In this document: positions 22,090-37,000 of the stretch, one piece after another
How the letters are laid out: each line of letters starts with the position of its first letter
Numbering within the stretch: position 1 is the stretch's first letter
NCBI GenBank assembly: GCA_013396995.1
Contig: VWZP01002400.1
Coordinates: 186,001-250,000 of the forward strand
Length of the DNA: 64,000 bases
DNA from: Dicaeum eximium
Lineage: Eukaryota > Chordata > Aves > Passeriformes > Dicaeidae
Direction of reading: 5' to 3'
Notes under the pieces: generated by a model
What the model was told of the DNA's origin: nothing
Databases searched by the model: none
What the model saw: the letters and a program-made list of their open reading frames with translations, nothing else
Program-made: the position numbers and the translations under genes

Positions 22090-25000
22090 GTAAGATTTGC
22101 ACTTTTTCTTATTGTTCTGACATGTCCTCTGGGGAGATGGTTAGACGTACACTTCTAGCAGAAAGCTTGTGTTGTCAGAAGGCTTTAAAAATTTGATGGA
22201 GATGCCAAAAAAATTTGGTCCATGTAACTAAGTTGTATGAACTCATTGCCTCCTGATTTCCTGATCTCCAGGCTTCGACTGTTTGTTTGGTGGGTTTGTT
22301 TGTTTGTTTTTGTTTTTGTTTTTGTTTTAATACGTAATGAAAGCATTTTGTTGCTTTGCATATTCAAGGTACAGCAATAAATTATTTTGCTAAAACTGTA
22401 CCTATACTTTAAAGTATGATTTTTGATACCACTCATTCAGTAAATCTAAACCTTTCTGATTGAAATCTAGACTAATTTATCCTCTGCTTAAACTGTTCAT
22501 TTTATGTTTTCCAGTAGTATTGCTTTATTATATATATTTTTTAAACTACAGCCTCTAGAGAAAGCAGTTATTAAACAACTGTGATATATTTGGTGTTGTA
22601 AAATATGTCCATTATGAGGGAGCATGAAAGTCCAACTACTTTTATAGAGAAAAAATGTTCTCGGCAAACTTCCACATAAACAGAAGTGTGCAAAATAGTG
22701 GAAATCACAATGGGTTTCCTTGATAATTGTGTCAGATGGCTGAGAGTAAATGCAAGCCAAGGAGGCTAAATGGCCTCAGCTGGCGAGGCTGCTGTGTGTG
22801 TATGAAAAGCAGCAGCTCTTGAGCGTGTTTAAAATGAAGATCTGCGGGATGTGTGCCTGAGGAGGCTGTTTGATTTGTGTCTGTTGCATGTGAATAGCAA
22901 TAACACAAAGCTTTGAGCAGCTGCCATTAAACAAGAAGACTTGGCATTAGCGTGCAGTGTTGTGTAATCTGGGTCACCTTCTGTTGCTGCATCACTCCAA
23001 TTGTTACTTGGACAGTTTAGAGCCCAACATAAATTAAAGACTAAAAAGCAAACAGATGCAGTCAAATCAACCAGCACTGAAAGAAAAAAAATCCCGCACT
23101 TGAAAATATAAGAAAAATACAGGATGTCCTAGAAACATCATTTTATGCTAGTAAATTTCTTTTTTGGGATGTGCTGATGTGAATCAGGGAAGCCAAAGTG
23201 CTTTTTCTAAATTGACTCACAACAGGACATACCCTAAAAAAAAAAAGAATACTGGACCTTTAACTTTCACAGAGCAATTTTCAAACTCTACATCCTGTAG
23301 GATGAACAACCAGAAAGTCTCTGGCACAGAGACAAAGAGCAGACAGAGTCTGCTATCTAAGTAAAGGAAAGTAATAATAGTAGTGTTAGTTAAGAAAATT
23401 TCATTTTTCCATGGGGCAGGCAAATCAGAACAAAATAGAAAAGCTTTGGTAACAAGAATTAAAAGTTAAGTTCTTACCAATTAGGAAGATCACAATGAAA
23501 ACATCATGGCCAAAGAAACCATTGCTAGAATGAAAACAAGAAAAAAGCCCCCAGGAATCAGTTTAAAGAAAGAAGATAAATACAAGTTTTGGCTTTCACC
23601 TCAGGTGAGCTTTACTCAATGCAGGATGCCAAAGGCCAGTAAAGTAATTGTATGTCACTTTATGCCTTTTCCTTAGCCCTCCTAACTGGGATGACACCCG
23701 GGATGTGGCACAGGTGTTCTGGGTTATGGCCATATGGCCAGTCTCAAGCAAGGGGCTTTTCAGTCTTGGAGAACTTTCTCAGGTAGAACTGTGGCTGTTG
23801 CCACAGTGTGATACAAACTGATATTCCAGGATGGAGCAGCTGCATTGGGAACCAGAATCAGGCTCAGGACCATACCTCTATCTGTCAGTGCTGTGGATTT
23901 AATGATTAGTAGTATTTTGAAGCCATGAGCTCCATATGCAAGCGTTCAATACAAGTTGGGTTTATATGGCATTTTATGAACATCATTTGTTTCTACAAAT
24001 CATACCAAATGAACTACTCACAGTAAAATTAATCTGGGGGCATTCAGAGATGCCCAGCTCTGTGTGAGGAGGGACCATGAGTCCTTATGTACAACAGGTG
24101 ACAGGAAGCATGTCCCAAGTCCAGAACAACACTGATAACTCATTCCTGCCATATTATTGTCTAACAGGAATTACAGGCATGACACTGTGGGCAGGGAGGG
24201 AGTTGCTTATGAAATAGAGGAAGAGAAATTCTGGTAAATACAGGTATATTTACACAGCAGTTGTGGAAGCGATTCTGTCCGAAGTCAAGTTCAAAATCTT
24301 TTCATTCAACATTCAAGTACTGATTTTTTTAACAAGTTTTACAGTGGATTACCTATCACTACTGCAGAATTGTCTTCTTTTTGGGAAAAATACAGGAAAA
24401 TAATATTTTAAGGTCAAAACTATTGCCCATATAAGCTGTGGATGCCCCATCTCTGAAAGGGTTCAAGGCCTGGTCTAGTGGAAGTTGTCCCTGCCCACAG
24501 CAGGGGTGTTCAAACTAGATGATCTTTAAGGTCCTTTCCAACCCAAACCATTCCGTGATTCTATTTTTGTTCACTTCAGTGACCTTTCAGCAGAGATGAA
24601 AAAATGTATTATTTACTTCAAAATCAATGCTTAATAAATTGTTCAAATGTTCATACATTAAGAATGGAAATTCATTTGGGATTGCTGTTAATGTGAGCAA
24701 AATATCTGAGCTTTACTTGCAGCCTTTTTCTACGCCTCTGAGATGCTGGCGCTATGCAATTTTTCCCCAGGGACAAAAACTCTTAATTTCACACAACTAT
24801 TCCCATTACTCACAAAACTTCTAATTACTGCTTAATTACTGTGTTAGGAATAAAGCTCTGCTTACAAAGGGATTTGTGGTTTTGCTCACACTGCTCATCC
24901 CTCATGCACACCCGGGTGATGTAAGGAGCTTTCCAGCAAAGTCTTGTTAGTGTGGTTTGATGAGTTCCCAGCCCATTCAGCAGCTCCTCATTAGCCCTCC

Positions 25001-28000
25001 GTGGAGCTGAGCCTGTCAGAACTGCACTCTACAGCCCCTGAGCACCAGCAGCCCTGCCTCCCTCCTGGCTGTCACACGTGGCATCTGGAGCACAGCAAAA
25101 ATGAAACATCCTTCAGATGTCTGCCATCACCTCCAGTAAGTTAAAAGCAACAGCTTCTAGACCCAGTTGTGTTGGGTTTATTTTGTTTTTCCTTTTCACG
25201 TATCTATTTTATTATGGATAACATCTCCAGCTCTGGAATGAAATTAAATCCTAAGAATGAAAACTAGTAGCCCTGTAACTAACAAAAAGGCAAGATAAAT
25301 GTGTAAAAGTGACATTAAGTTCAAATTCTTACAAGGCAGCCTTAGTGTGCTACATCCACCATTCCAAGAGCAGAGTAAGGATACCAGGTTACAGACCCCC
25401 TCTCTGCTCTGTAACTTGGGAACTGCTACCACTGAGAACCTCTGGAGATTAAACATTTTCCCACGTCCCCTTTTGTCATTCAGAAATTACAGTGCAAGAT
25501 AACAGCTTCTTAAAAAATTTACCCCTCAAATGACAGTGATTTTGGCAATACAGGACAAACCACTGAATGATGTGTTCACAGTCACGGGACCAAAAGGGAA
25601 TTCTGCAGCAAGGACACAGATCAATCTCTGTAAGCAGGTTGTTTGTGACTAATGACCTATTTGGAAGAGTCTGACAGGCAAGAAAGGAGATTGTGCAAAA
25701 AGGTGTTTAATCATTCATGCTTAACCAGCAGCAGAGACCTCACAGAGATCTTGAAACACTGGTGTATATTATCCTCTATCCATGCTAATGTACTGGAGAA
25801 ACTGATGCTGGAAAGTTAAAGCATTTCATGCAAGCAGAGGATATAAACTTAATGTTTTAATATATACATAAACCTTTCAAAAGTGTCCCCACACAAAGTT
25901 CACATATCCATCCATGTCTTTCTCTCTCTCCACAGTTTTCTTGTTCTCTCTGTGTTACTTTGATAAACCTAAAGCACCTAGGGAGTCTTTTCCTTGTGCA
26001 AATCTCTACACCTTTTCCTCTCTGTTAGAGGAAGCTCAGAAAAAAAAACCAACCTAGTGCTGTTTAGAGAGTGCTCAAATTTTGATGGCCAAATCGGGCA
26101 CTTCTCCACTGAAAAGTTACAGGGAAAGGCAAATATTTTGCTGTTGTGTGTTGACAGTAAAATGACTTGTAAGACACAGGAGAGCAATCAAACCACTGTT
26201 CAGTACTGGCTGTATCCAGTTCTGAGTGCTGCTATGAGCAAGAGAGAGGCAATTAGGAAAATGCTGGAAAGGGACAGCAAAACCAGAAAGACATTTAGAA
26301 AGATGTGCCCTCTGAGAAAGGGTCACTGGAAGAGAAGCCTGAGGAAAGACATGATTACAGTCTTACCTCCACAAAAGAGAATGGCAATCAAGGATGGTGA
26401 TGAGATCAGTTGCTCTCTGTCACCTCTAGAAGGGCAGGCTCTGGAAAATAATAGATTCCATGTACATTAGGGAAGATTTGTGTGAACTTTCCCAAGTGAA
26501 GCATAATTAAGGCACTATATCAGAACTTTTTAATGAATGGGCTAGATAAATATCTGCCAGAGACTGTCTAGACTGCTGTATCACAGACCACAGACAGTCA
26601 GCACCACTCGTGGTGGGTGGGATCCGTGAAGGTCTCAGGGGACAGAGCCCCAGAGAGGCACAGGTGGGGACTTGCCCCAAGGGCTGTGGTGGCACTGAGG
26701 CTCCAGGGCAGCTCAGACATAGCTCTGGGGCAGGGAGAGCAGATGGCTCCCTTCCCTTCTGCACAACTGGGGATTATGTGCTGTGCAAAACAAAGGCAGC
26801 CCTGAACTCAGCCCCCTGTTGCAGCAAAACAATTGCTGCCTATAGCAGAGGTGCAGTGGAGCCACAACCAACACTGAAGAAGACTTCTGGCATCTGCTCT
26901 TCTCTGCTCTTTATTGTTCCTCAGTAGAACCTTTTAAACTCTTGATCTCACATGCATTCCACCTGTGTGTCCTCTCTGCCCTTTTGGGATTGGTCAGTGC
27001 CCCCCAGCACTCCCTGGCTCATTCCCTTCAGTACCACTCACCTGTCCCACACAGCTGTACCCATCAGGGATGAGGCTCGGCCACAGCCCCACTCCCAATC
27101 ACCACAAGCTGTGTGCCTACAACAGCTGCCTAAATTTCAATGAGAAAATACTTTCATTCTTTGAGACATCAAGACCTCTAATTTTTTGGCACCCTAGACT
27201 TAAAATAAGCACTTTGGCTCCCGAAGGCACTGATTACAATACAAACAGAAAGGACCCCCATGCTCGAGATCATGTAGTTTGATTTCCAGATTTTGGAGTG
27301 AAATCACTTATGGTTTTACTTGCATTTTGAGTATACTTGGCATGTTGATAGAATGATGCAAGAAAATATAATTAATGAATGGACTATCAATATCAAAACT
27401 TTCATGGTCAGAAACCTGAAAAGGAATGGAAAACATGGATTGCCTGCTGAACCTGGCAGCTTCTCACTTCATATAAAAAAGCAATGTAAGACTGGAACTT
27501 ACTGCACAAAAACAAATAGCAGTAGATTCCTAGGAAACTATTCTAACTGGCCATTCTAGATACAGTGCAACAAATTAACTTTGGAGTAGGAGTTCTGCTT
27601 CATCTAAGAGAAGTTTAACATTTTATTTTCATGGCAGCAAAAACTATTTATGAAATATCAAGGTTTAAATATATATATCCAGCCAGCTACAAAGCAATAA
27701 ATAAATATGTCTTAGTCCATGTCACTTAAATCTCTCTAATAAATAAGTTAGAGAAATAGCAACCTAAGTGCCTTTGATCCTGCCTACAGAGGTTTGCAGC
27801 CAAAGACCTCCCAGGGATACTTCTGCTTTTGGGTTTGTTTTTATAATTCACATTCCAGCATTAAGAAAATCTTTTAGACAATGGCTCAATCTCTAGGCAA
27901 ACTTGAGTATTCCCTTTGCTCTTTGTGGTAGCCTAGAAATGGAAAAAAGGTCCTGATATTTACATTTTCTAAGGGAAGTCTTTAACACTAATTGACTCAT

Positions 28001-31000
28001 CTGGAGCATAAGTGATGCATATTATTTTGCAGATTGATATCACAGATTAATTAGTTGGTTTTAGGGACTGACATGTTTTGTCAGTTCCCACTGTACTTCT
28101 CTCTCTCCTCAGCCATTACCAGTGCTATATCGTATGAAAGCCCTCTCACACCAGCAAACAGCCAAAAAACCCAACAACCCAGATAAACCCTTTTCCAATG
28201 AGATTCTTATGTTTACTTCATATTGATTATATCTTACTCACCCATAAAATGGGTCAAGAGGAAGCTGCTTCCATCTTTTGACACAGAGTGCGGCTGACAG
28301 GGCCTCTGGGCGGGCACCACGCAGCTGCCACTGCAGCTCTGCAGGGCTGCTCCAGGCCCAGCAAAACGTCCCTCTCCAGGCATCAACAAAGCAAGGCTGC
28401 TGCAACTCCAGGGCTAGGGCAGCTTCTGCCTGCCTGCAATCTTAGCAGCGGGGACAGGAATCAGAATATTTCAAGGGCTAAATATTTCTGTGGGTAGAAA
28501 AGGGGCATGGGCTGCTAACCCGTTACAGCGTCCCCTCTCCAGCACTTGCCTGGTGCATCCTTCTGTGCTGGGAAATGCTGGGCCTGGATAATTGTGGCCT
28601 GGGTGGATGCTGGCAGGCAAGGGGACAAACTCCTTGCTTCTTTTTACTGCTCTTGCTTGCCTGCCCAAGGCTGAGCATGCTGGCAGCCTAGTCCCTTAAA
28701 CTTCTCCTTGAATAATGAGACAGACAAAGCATCTTGAACTGCATTAGTCTGGGGCTTTGCAGACAGGACACATTCCTTCAAAGTGCACTCAATCACAGCG
28801 ATTGGGATCAAGGCTGTGAGAAAACAAACAAAACTTTGTGCCCTTCCCTTAGAGCTCAGCTGTGGACACAATGGCCTGGCAGTTCCTTTGCTGAGGTTTC
28901 TCAGAGGTACAACTACACTCCTGTGCTGCGGTGCTACCAAAGGCTGACCGTGCTCTGAAATAAAGGCCAGAGACTCTCTAACTCACATTCAGAGTGCCAG
29001 AGAGGCTGTAGGCAGCAGAGGAGGCAGCGTACACTGGCCACACTCTTCCCTTGACAGTTCCAGTCTCCCTTGTTGGGGTTTCCAACAGGATGATACAGAA
29101 CACTTCATTAGCTCTTTCTGCCACAAGAAGAGCCCTAGCTCTGAGTTTGACTGTTACACATTTTCTTTCCCTCTTTGAATGTGAGCTAGAGGACTTTGAA
29201 AACAACATAATTTGACAGGAAGCCAAAGCAAGGACACAGAATGATAGACAGTCATCAGTCTGCAAGGATCCAAGCATGTGCAATTTAAGTAACCTGCACT
29301 GACAGATTACTCACAGCAGGGAACCCAAAACTCTCACTGTAATAAGGTAGCCTTGAAAAGACATCTGTGTACAGCAGTAGCCTCAGACATGTTTAGCTAA
29401 GCTTTGTGGCAATTTGTAGGTGCTTCAAAAGCAGCAAACCATCCCTGAGTCTGAACACAATGAGCATCCACACGGCTGAAAGAAGAGATCAGGCTCTGTT
29501 ATCTGCCCTGGAGAGCCTGCAGTATAACTCACTACCCTGCCAACAGCTGGAAAGAGAGCCCCTGAGAGTGTGTCTGAGCTCATGCACATCACCTTGCTGC
29601 TCCTTGGGCATCAGCCACCTCTGTTGCACGAAGGGTGCAGCTGTGCTGGCTGTAAGAAAGGCAAAAACACTACAGAGGTCTGCCATAGTGTAAAGAAATC
29701 CTAAATGTGCCTGCTCTTCTCCAACAGCCCCTCAGTTTCCTTTGTTAACCCCATAAATAAGATACAGAGAGAGAAGGCACCAATCTTGTGAAATAAGCAA
29801 ACAGAGGCTGCATAACAAAAGAAATGAGCAATGCCAGTGAGGACAAGCCAGGGAATGACACTGATGTATCAGAGATTGCATCAGAGCTGTTAAATGGGAT
29901 GAAAATATGCAAGGCCCTTGTAAGCTCTTCTTTTCTCTGTTCAATCTTAAAAGAATTCTGAAAGCCAGCCTCCACTGATTCCTACCATAAAATGTAGGAA
30001 AATATGAAAATTGTGTTTGTGGAATGATAATCCAAACCTTTTTGATCCCTGTCTGTATATATATTTAGAGCAGAATGCAAGTAGGTGCCTGTGCAATGCA
30101 GCTGCAAAAAGCAAATGTCTGGCCATCATTTTATAGGACTTCACCAATTCAGTTTTTCTAACTAAACCCATCCCTTCTCTCTAATTAAATACAGCTGACA
30201 TTTGTAATTCAAGCTGTAATACTAATGGTACTGAACATTTTGCAAGCCTCAATCCATGTAAAAATGCCCTCAGTTTGATATAACAAGAACTATCTGTTCT
30301 GTTTTCTCATGAGTATGTCTTAAATGTCTGATTCAATTTAGTCTAACATCTTCCCATTTTGGAGCTCATGGAAAAGTGCAAGAAGATTAAAGTTACTGAA
30401 ATCAATTGCCATTTTCACATTCAAAAGGCTATTTCCAAAGAATATTGTGTTTTCTCAAAACAAGTGGACAACTTGGGATTGCAACCATTTTCCACAGTGA
30501 AGTGACAAGACTGAGAGGTGTTTGGAACAAAACTTGAATGGAATTCAACCGCAGAAGGAAGGATTGACACTAAACACTTTTGAAGGGTCTGGATATAAAA
30601 ATCTTTCCAGCAAAGAGACTGACCTAATGATCTCACAAGTGATAGAAAGGAATAAAAAAGAGAGAAATGTAGTTCTCTGCACACAGCAGAACAAAATCAG
30701 ATCTATTTTTACAGCGCTTCCAATACAGCCTTAAAGCCATAAACACTCCATTCTTCATTTTGTCTGGGGAATTGCCCACAGATTGATGCAGTCACTTTGC
30801 GTTCTCAGAGATCTCTTTCAGTGTTCTCTCTGCCCAGGGACCAAGGAAAATACCCTACAGTGGCCCTCCTGTATCCCCAGCCAACACCTCTGAGCTGGCA
30901 ATGGTTTTGCTGCAGTCACACAGGCATCTGTTGCCCCTAATTCTGCTATTCCACAAGGAACCTTAAGCAGAGTTGATTTTAGTTTGGTTTGGTTGGTCTT

Positions 31001-34000
31001 TGTTTTTTGTTTTTGTTTGGTTTTTTTTTTTTCTGGTTTAATTTCCCAAGTCCTTCATTTAATTCATGTATTATGTCCAGCGAGGACCAGCATGGCTTTG
31101 CTTACGAAACCAGGAAGTCAGGGGTTGTAATCAAGAGTGCTTTCTTTTCAAGGAGATGGAGAATGATGTCTTTTGAGACATTTGAGATTTTGAGATACTT
31201 TGATTGACTGGCAACAATTACTCTGCTTGTTATATTCCAGCTCTTAAACTAAACTTTGAGGGAACTGCATTCTTCAATATTATTAGAAGCAAATGGAGAT
31301 TGTTATTACACTTACTGAGATTTTTGTGCAAGAGATAAGCAGCATCACAAATGTGTTTGCATCTTGAATTGCACAATTTCTTCTTTGGGGTAACATAAAA
31401 ACATGTTCTAGAGGTACTCACACAACAATTGCCAATGCTATTTAATTGTGCTTCAGTTTCAGACATATTGTGTCAACATTTCTACAGACAGGGGAACCCT
31501 TTCCTAACTTTTATTAGCATAACTGCAAACATCCAAAGAGCTGAGAGATGGATTTTCCTGTCTTTTAAACCTGCACATCTTTTATGCAAGGGCTCTGAAT
31601 CAGCCTGAAGAATTCTGGGCCTTCATGGGTGACTGCTTCTTTTCTGCAATCCCTGATGAGCACCAACACTTTCATTAACCACAGGCATGTGGTTACACAT
31701 GCTTACAGTAAACCTGGCTTTTTAAAAATAAGAAATTGGTACTAAATCATTACAGAAAGTTCCGAGAAGTGGTCACATCATAGGCAATGGGTGCTGAGCT
31801 TTCTGCTCTAGTTGATGCAATGGCTTGGACTAGATCATCACCAATAGTCCCCTCCAAGGCTTTCTGCCCCATGTGAGCCACTTGGGTTTTAGCTGAGCCC
31901 ATTACTACAATGTGCTGGTAAAGCAGCCACTCCAGGGAGTGTATCAGAAGTGCTGTCTCACCAATTCTGACACATTTTTTACCATTCAGTAATAAAAGGT
32001 CTTTAGAGTTTGTGGGAAGCTGGTTAGTGACAGGAAAAATTGCCAAGTGGAAAGCATGAGGGAAGAGACTGCAATGTATATTTCAGACTCCTTTTGGAAA
32101 AAAAAAAAAAAAAAACCAAAAAAACCAACACAAACAAAAAATCAGTTACTAGATTCATTGAGAAAAACAAACAAACAAAAAAGGAGTCTCCACTGTGTTA
32201 CCACTGTAGTGCAGACTCAGTTACTATCTCTTCAGGACCCGCTGCAAAGTAGTAGGAATGTGAATGTGGCCCTGAATAAGACCCCATGCTCAGAAATGTA
32301 CCCAGATATTAAGGATGAAAACAGTCTTAACACAGAGGAAACTCCTACGTGCAGAACAGAGCTTGAATTCTGTAATGAATGTTCAGCTGCCACAGGTACA
32401 TCTGTAAAACTTGTCACTTGCCTTTAAAAAAGGTCTAGCATTTTTAAAATCTTGACCTCGATGAGAGGCCCAGTGATTAAGCCTTTCAAACTGCAGTCAT
32501 GCCCTATTCCAGCTATTCCATGCCTCATTTCTGTTAATCTTCTCTAATTAGTTCTGCTTCTAAAGTGAAGCCTTAGAATCTAACATTTTCCTGTGCTAAT
32601 ACCAAGGGCTCTGCTTTCATGTTCAAGGTCAGTCCAGCATTTCAGCTTGTAAAACTCATTTGTCCTCCCTGCACTTATACTTGTACCTTGAGTTTGAGTT
32701 TAGACATCAATTTAGACTCTCTCAAAGACATTTGCTGACTTCAAAGTTATCCTTAAAGGCGTGGTCATGCCCAGCAGAGTCATACAAGTGTGAAGGAACA
32801 GACTTATTTTAGACTCTTTCTCTTCCTTGCAAATATGCAGAGAAAATTTTTCCCATGAAAATGATTTCAGCTTTTTCCTTGTGAGTTATTTTGCATGTTT
32901 TACAAGACATAAGCAGATTGGCCCTCAGAGCCTGCAAGGAGGCACATGACAGTTCCACAGGTGAGAATCCTGAGGTGAGAAGGGCAAGGTGAATACGTTG
33001 CTTGCAGTTAGAGAGCTGTGAATACAATCCACAGGGCATGATCTCCCTGTTCAAATCACTAAATTTTTGTGTTTCTCCCTTCATATGTTATACACACACA
33101 TTAATATAGATATGCATTAGCAGGAGGACACACATAGAGTTTTCTAGATTCTTGTGCCTGAGAGATCTGTAATATGGCAATCATTTCTTTTTTAAAAGTG
33201 GCATTATTGTTTACTCACTCTTATAACAAATGGAGGCGCTTTTTGTACGTGCAATTTCCATTGCAGACTCTAAGAACTTACATATCACTTCTTTCATTTG
33301 ACCACTCTTAGCTGCCCCTTTTGAAGGGATCAGTCACTCACTTGCCATCCCACAGCCCTTCCTTTGTGAGCACTGGAGAGACCCAGCGATTACTAGAGGC
33401 ACATGATGGCTGAGGTGTGAACACTAATGGGAGCAGGCATCTGAGCCCCAGGCAAGAATCACACTCCTCTCCAGCTGATGCTCAATCCAAAATGGCAGAC
33501 TATTTTCAGGTTAAAAAAAACCTGAACTGGGCAAGGGGGAAAAAGTCAGCCTTCAGTGATACATAACCTAGGCTACAATCAGTTTATGCAGCTTCCTCTG
33601 AGCATTGCTGCTGCAGCTGGGGATAAAATTTGTAGTTCATCTAAATGGTGCTTTTATACTTAGTGCTGTCATGAATTGCAAATAAGCATAAACCAGCAAT
33701 AGGACAATGGTAGAAAAGCAAGCATTTTTAAGGTTCAGTTATTTCATATGCAACAAGTAAGAAAATCTGTTAACTTATCTGTTAATTATTCCACCTACCT
33801 CCTTAAAATAAATTATAATAAATATGTAAATGCAATATATAGAAAATACTTGGCCTTTTCAATTTTGAATAGTTAACACTTAATTCTTATATCTGAAAAT
33901 ATAATCCCTGAAGTATTTAGTGGAGTTTATGGAACTGTTTAAGATTCAATTTTTCTTAAACCTCTCCAGTGGGATTTATAATGTTATTTAGAAATCATTG

Positions 34001-37000
34001 ACAACAGGGTGTCTGTTTTTCCAGAACTGCAATATATTGACAAATGTCCTTTCATTCTCCCCATCTCTAAGGCTGAGGAGGAAGGAACAGCATATGCACA
34101 AAGACCAAATTCACAGATTTTCTGCAAGACCAGCACCTAATTTTGAAACCTGAAAACTGTTCTAAAGGTTAGCACCTCACCCTGCACAAGCCTTCAGTAG
34201 AGATGTACTCTAGTACAGGGCTTTGGTACCAGAATTTAGCCCCAGGTGAGGGGGCTAAATGGACTTCTGTACTTTGCTCATCCTTGTGGCAAAGTGTCAC
34301 CTTTCCAAGGATATTTCAGAAAAAAAGCACACTGTGCAGGTAAATTGTGCCGTAACCCTGAGCTGATTTGGGAGCAGGAAACTCAGCACCCTTCAGTGCT
34401 GACTATCCACAAGCAGAGATGTTGTCTCATGACACCTAATAAAGTGTCTGGCAATCACATCAAGTGGGAAAACCCTTCCCCTTCCCCTCGGTGGGCAAGG
34501 CAGTGTCTTTCCTCCCTGAGGTACACAGCTCAGAAAAAGAAAATAAGTATTAGGGAGCATTACCTAGGAGATGATATGGGAGAAGAGTAATGGACAAAAG
34601 GCAACCTCACAAACTGCTTTTCTAAGTTCTTTACCTCCAAGTTGTCATCCAGACATGTTCCTAGTGCAGTAACTTAATTACCTCCACTTTATTCTCTCTT
34701 GCTCAGCGCATGGTGACAATGGTTTTATCATGGAAATATTTTCTCTAGAGAGCACTCTGAGTACTGACAGCTCTTTTCTCTTTCCCTCCTTCACACTGTC
34801 ACCATTCTGTATTTGCCTTGACACTGTCTTCACATTGTCTTGACATTGTTCTGACAGTTAAGAAAACTCAATCACTGCAGCCAACAGCCATGACAATGCG
34901 GAGAAGAAAAAGGAAAAGTGTTATGAAAATTGTTGAGGAACTGCGAAGATTTACCGGCTAGTGAAAACAAGATTTTGCTTTTTCTGAACCACATTCCTAG
35001 CGAGTTTTCAATAAAAAAGCTGATTTAAGAAAGTCTTCAGCCAAGGCTGGCAAAAGTCATCTCAAAGGCGATTGGCAGTTATGGATTCCATACATGACAT
35101 TCAGATGTTCCTAGATAACAATCCCTCTTATTGCCAGTTCAGGTACATTATGGGAGATGCTTCAGCCCATCTCCTGAGGAGCAGGGATGCTGAATTACTG
35201 TGAAATGCTGCCTTGGAACTCTCCAGCTACACTTTCTCCCAAGTATGCCATTCAAACTGGGATCCCTTCTGGCTGCAACCAGAAAAGAAAGGTGGCCACA
35301 GAAAAAAGAAATCAGGTTAGCTGGAGCTTTAGTTCCCTTTGCTAATAATAAAATAGAATTTTGTTTTGTTGGGTCACAAATTAGAAGAGAGGAGCCTAGA
35401 AAAAAAGCAGCGCAATCAGTCTGACAAATGCCAAATTTTGTGGTAATAGGTAAAAAACCCAGCACAAATGGGGTAAGTTTAGTATCTATTTCTCTGCTTG
35501 AATTAAACTTCTGAGAAACTCCTTAACTGGATATATGTATAGCTTAGTATGGACATGCTAAAGTACTGTACTTGACAAGTTAAGCTTTGTGATTCAACGA
35601 TTTGACAAAATTACTGTGGATTTGAGTAGGAAATCTGATCATCAGGAACCATGAGGGAGGGTTGATGGGTTTTATTTTGTGGTTTGTTCATTTGATTGTT
35701 TTAGAAAAGAAATCCCTGCATATATAGTTTTGATACCAGTTCAAATCCTGAGTAATTACAAGAACACCCTGATAATAAAAAAAAGTTACCAAAAAAACCC
35801 CCACTTTATACTATCTTGGCATGCTTACAACCCACATCTTACCTGAAAAGTGCAGTTAAAGCTCATCTCTTGCAAGGCAGAAGCTCATCAACACTGCTCT
35901 GTAGGGTACCTGCTGTGTTCCCTGCAGGTCAAACAAGCACTGCTTTTCCAGGAGGAGCATCTTTTCCTCTCTCCCTCTCCATTACCACAGATTGCTGTCT
36001 TCTCCCTAAATAAATTAGGCAGGGAAGCCATCTGAAGCTTGTTCCCCTTGCCTCAGAGCCCCTGGGACAGCAGGGCTGGTGGCCCAGCACAGCCCCTCTC
36101 CTCACAGAGAGAAGCTCTTTCCCAGCACCTCCCAAACTGCAGGGCCATCCTGGCATCCAACAGCCAAATGAGGTGGCACAGGCTCAGGCTCCAGGGCTCC
36201 ATGAGACCTTAGCCCAGTCCCCCTGCAGGTGCCTGAGCCAGGAGGAGCAGGGCCTGGAGGTGCTAATTTGGAACCTGCTGACAGACCTGCCCCTGGCCCT
36301 GCACAGCCACCCCAGCAGGAATGTGACCCACATGGCTGTGGAGCAAAACCCTCTGCTTTCTGAGAGGTAACCCATGCATGCAAGACAGTAAATCCTGACG
36401 TATCTCTGCTACACATCTCTAAGATTGCAGCAGGAAGAAAATGTTAGTTAAACCTTCCTATGAGACCAGAACTCACAGAACTAAACCTCTCTCGGTCAAT
36501 TAATACAATTTTTTCATTACAAGGATGAATCAACACATGCTAGAGAGTAAAGTGAACATGCACATATGCAGATTGATGCTCACCTGGGTAAATTTATGGC
36601 TAATTTCATATGTTTCATCATGATGACCAAAGCACAGGTAAGACAGAAAACAGAACAGAGGCAAAATTAGCCTAAAGAGTCAAGGCAGAAATAATATGCT
36701 TCCATTTATCCAGAGAGAAAATTAAGCTTCAAATGCTTCTGCCTGAATTCACTTGATGAAGCATGGTCTTGATACAATTAAGAAAATGGCACAAAGGAAA
36801 GGCCTCCACATAAGTGCAGACGCTTATGAATCACAGAATATAGCATTTGTTCTAAATGTTATATTGGATGGTTATACTCCAACTGCTCTGGCAAGGTGAA
36901 TGACAAACATTTTGGTGCTTCCCTCCCACACTTTTATGTCTACAAGCTCCCTGTATTATTAATGGCATCATATTTGCTATAGTAGGCTATCATGGTCAAA

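Noticed and set aside
31820..31860. TTGGACTAGATCATC...CCCCTCCAA resembling a CR1 tail
   Set aside because: The match is short and the sequence upstream does not follow the CR1 order; too weak to call.
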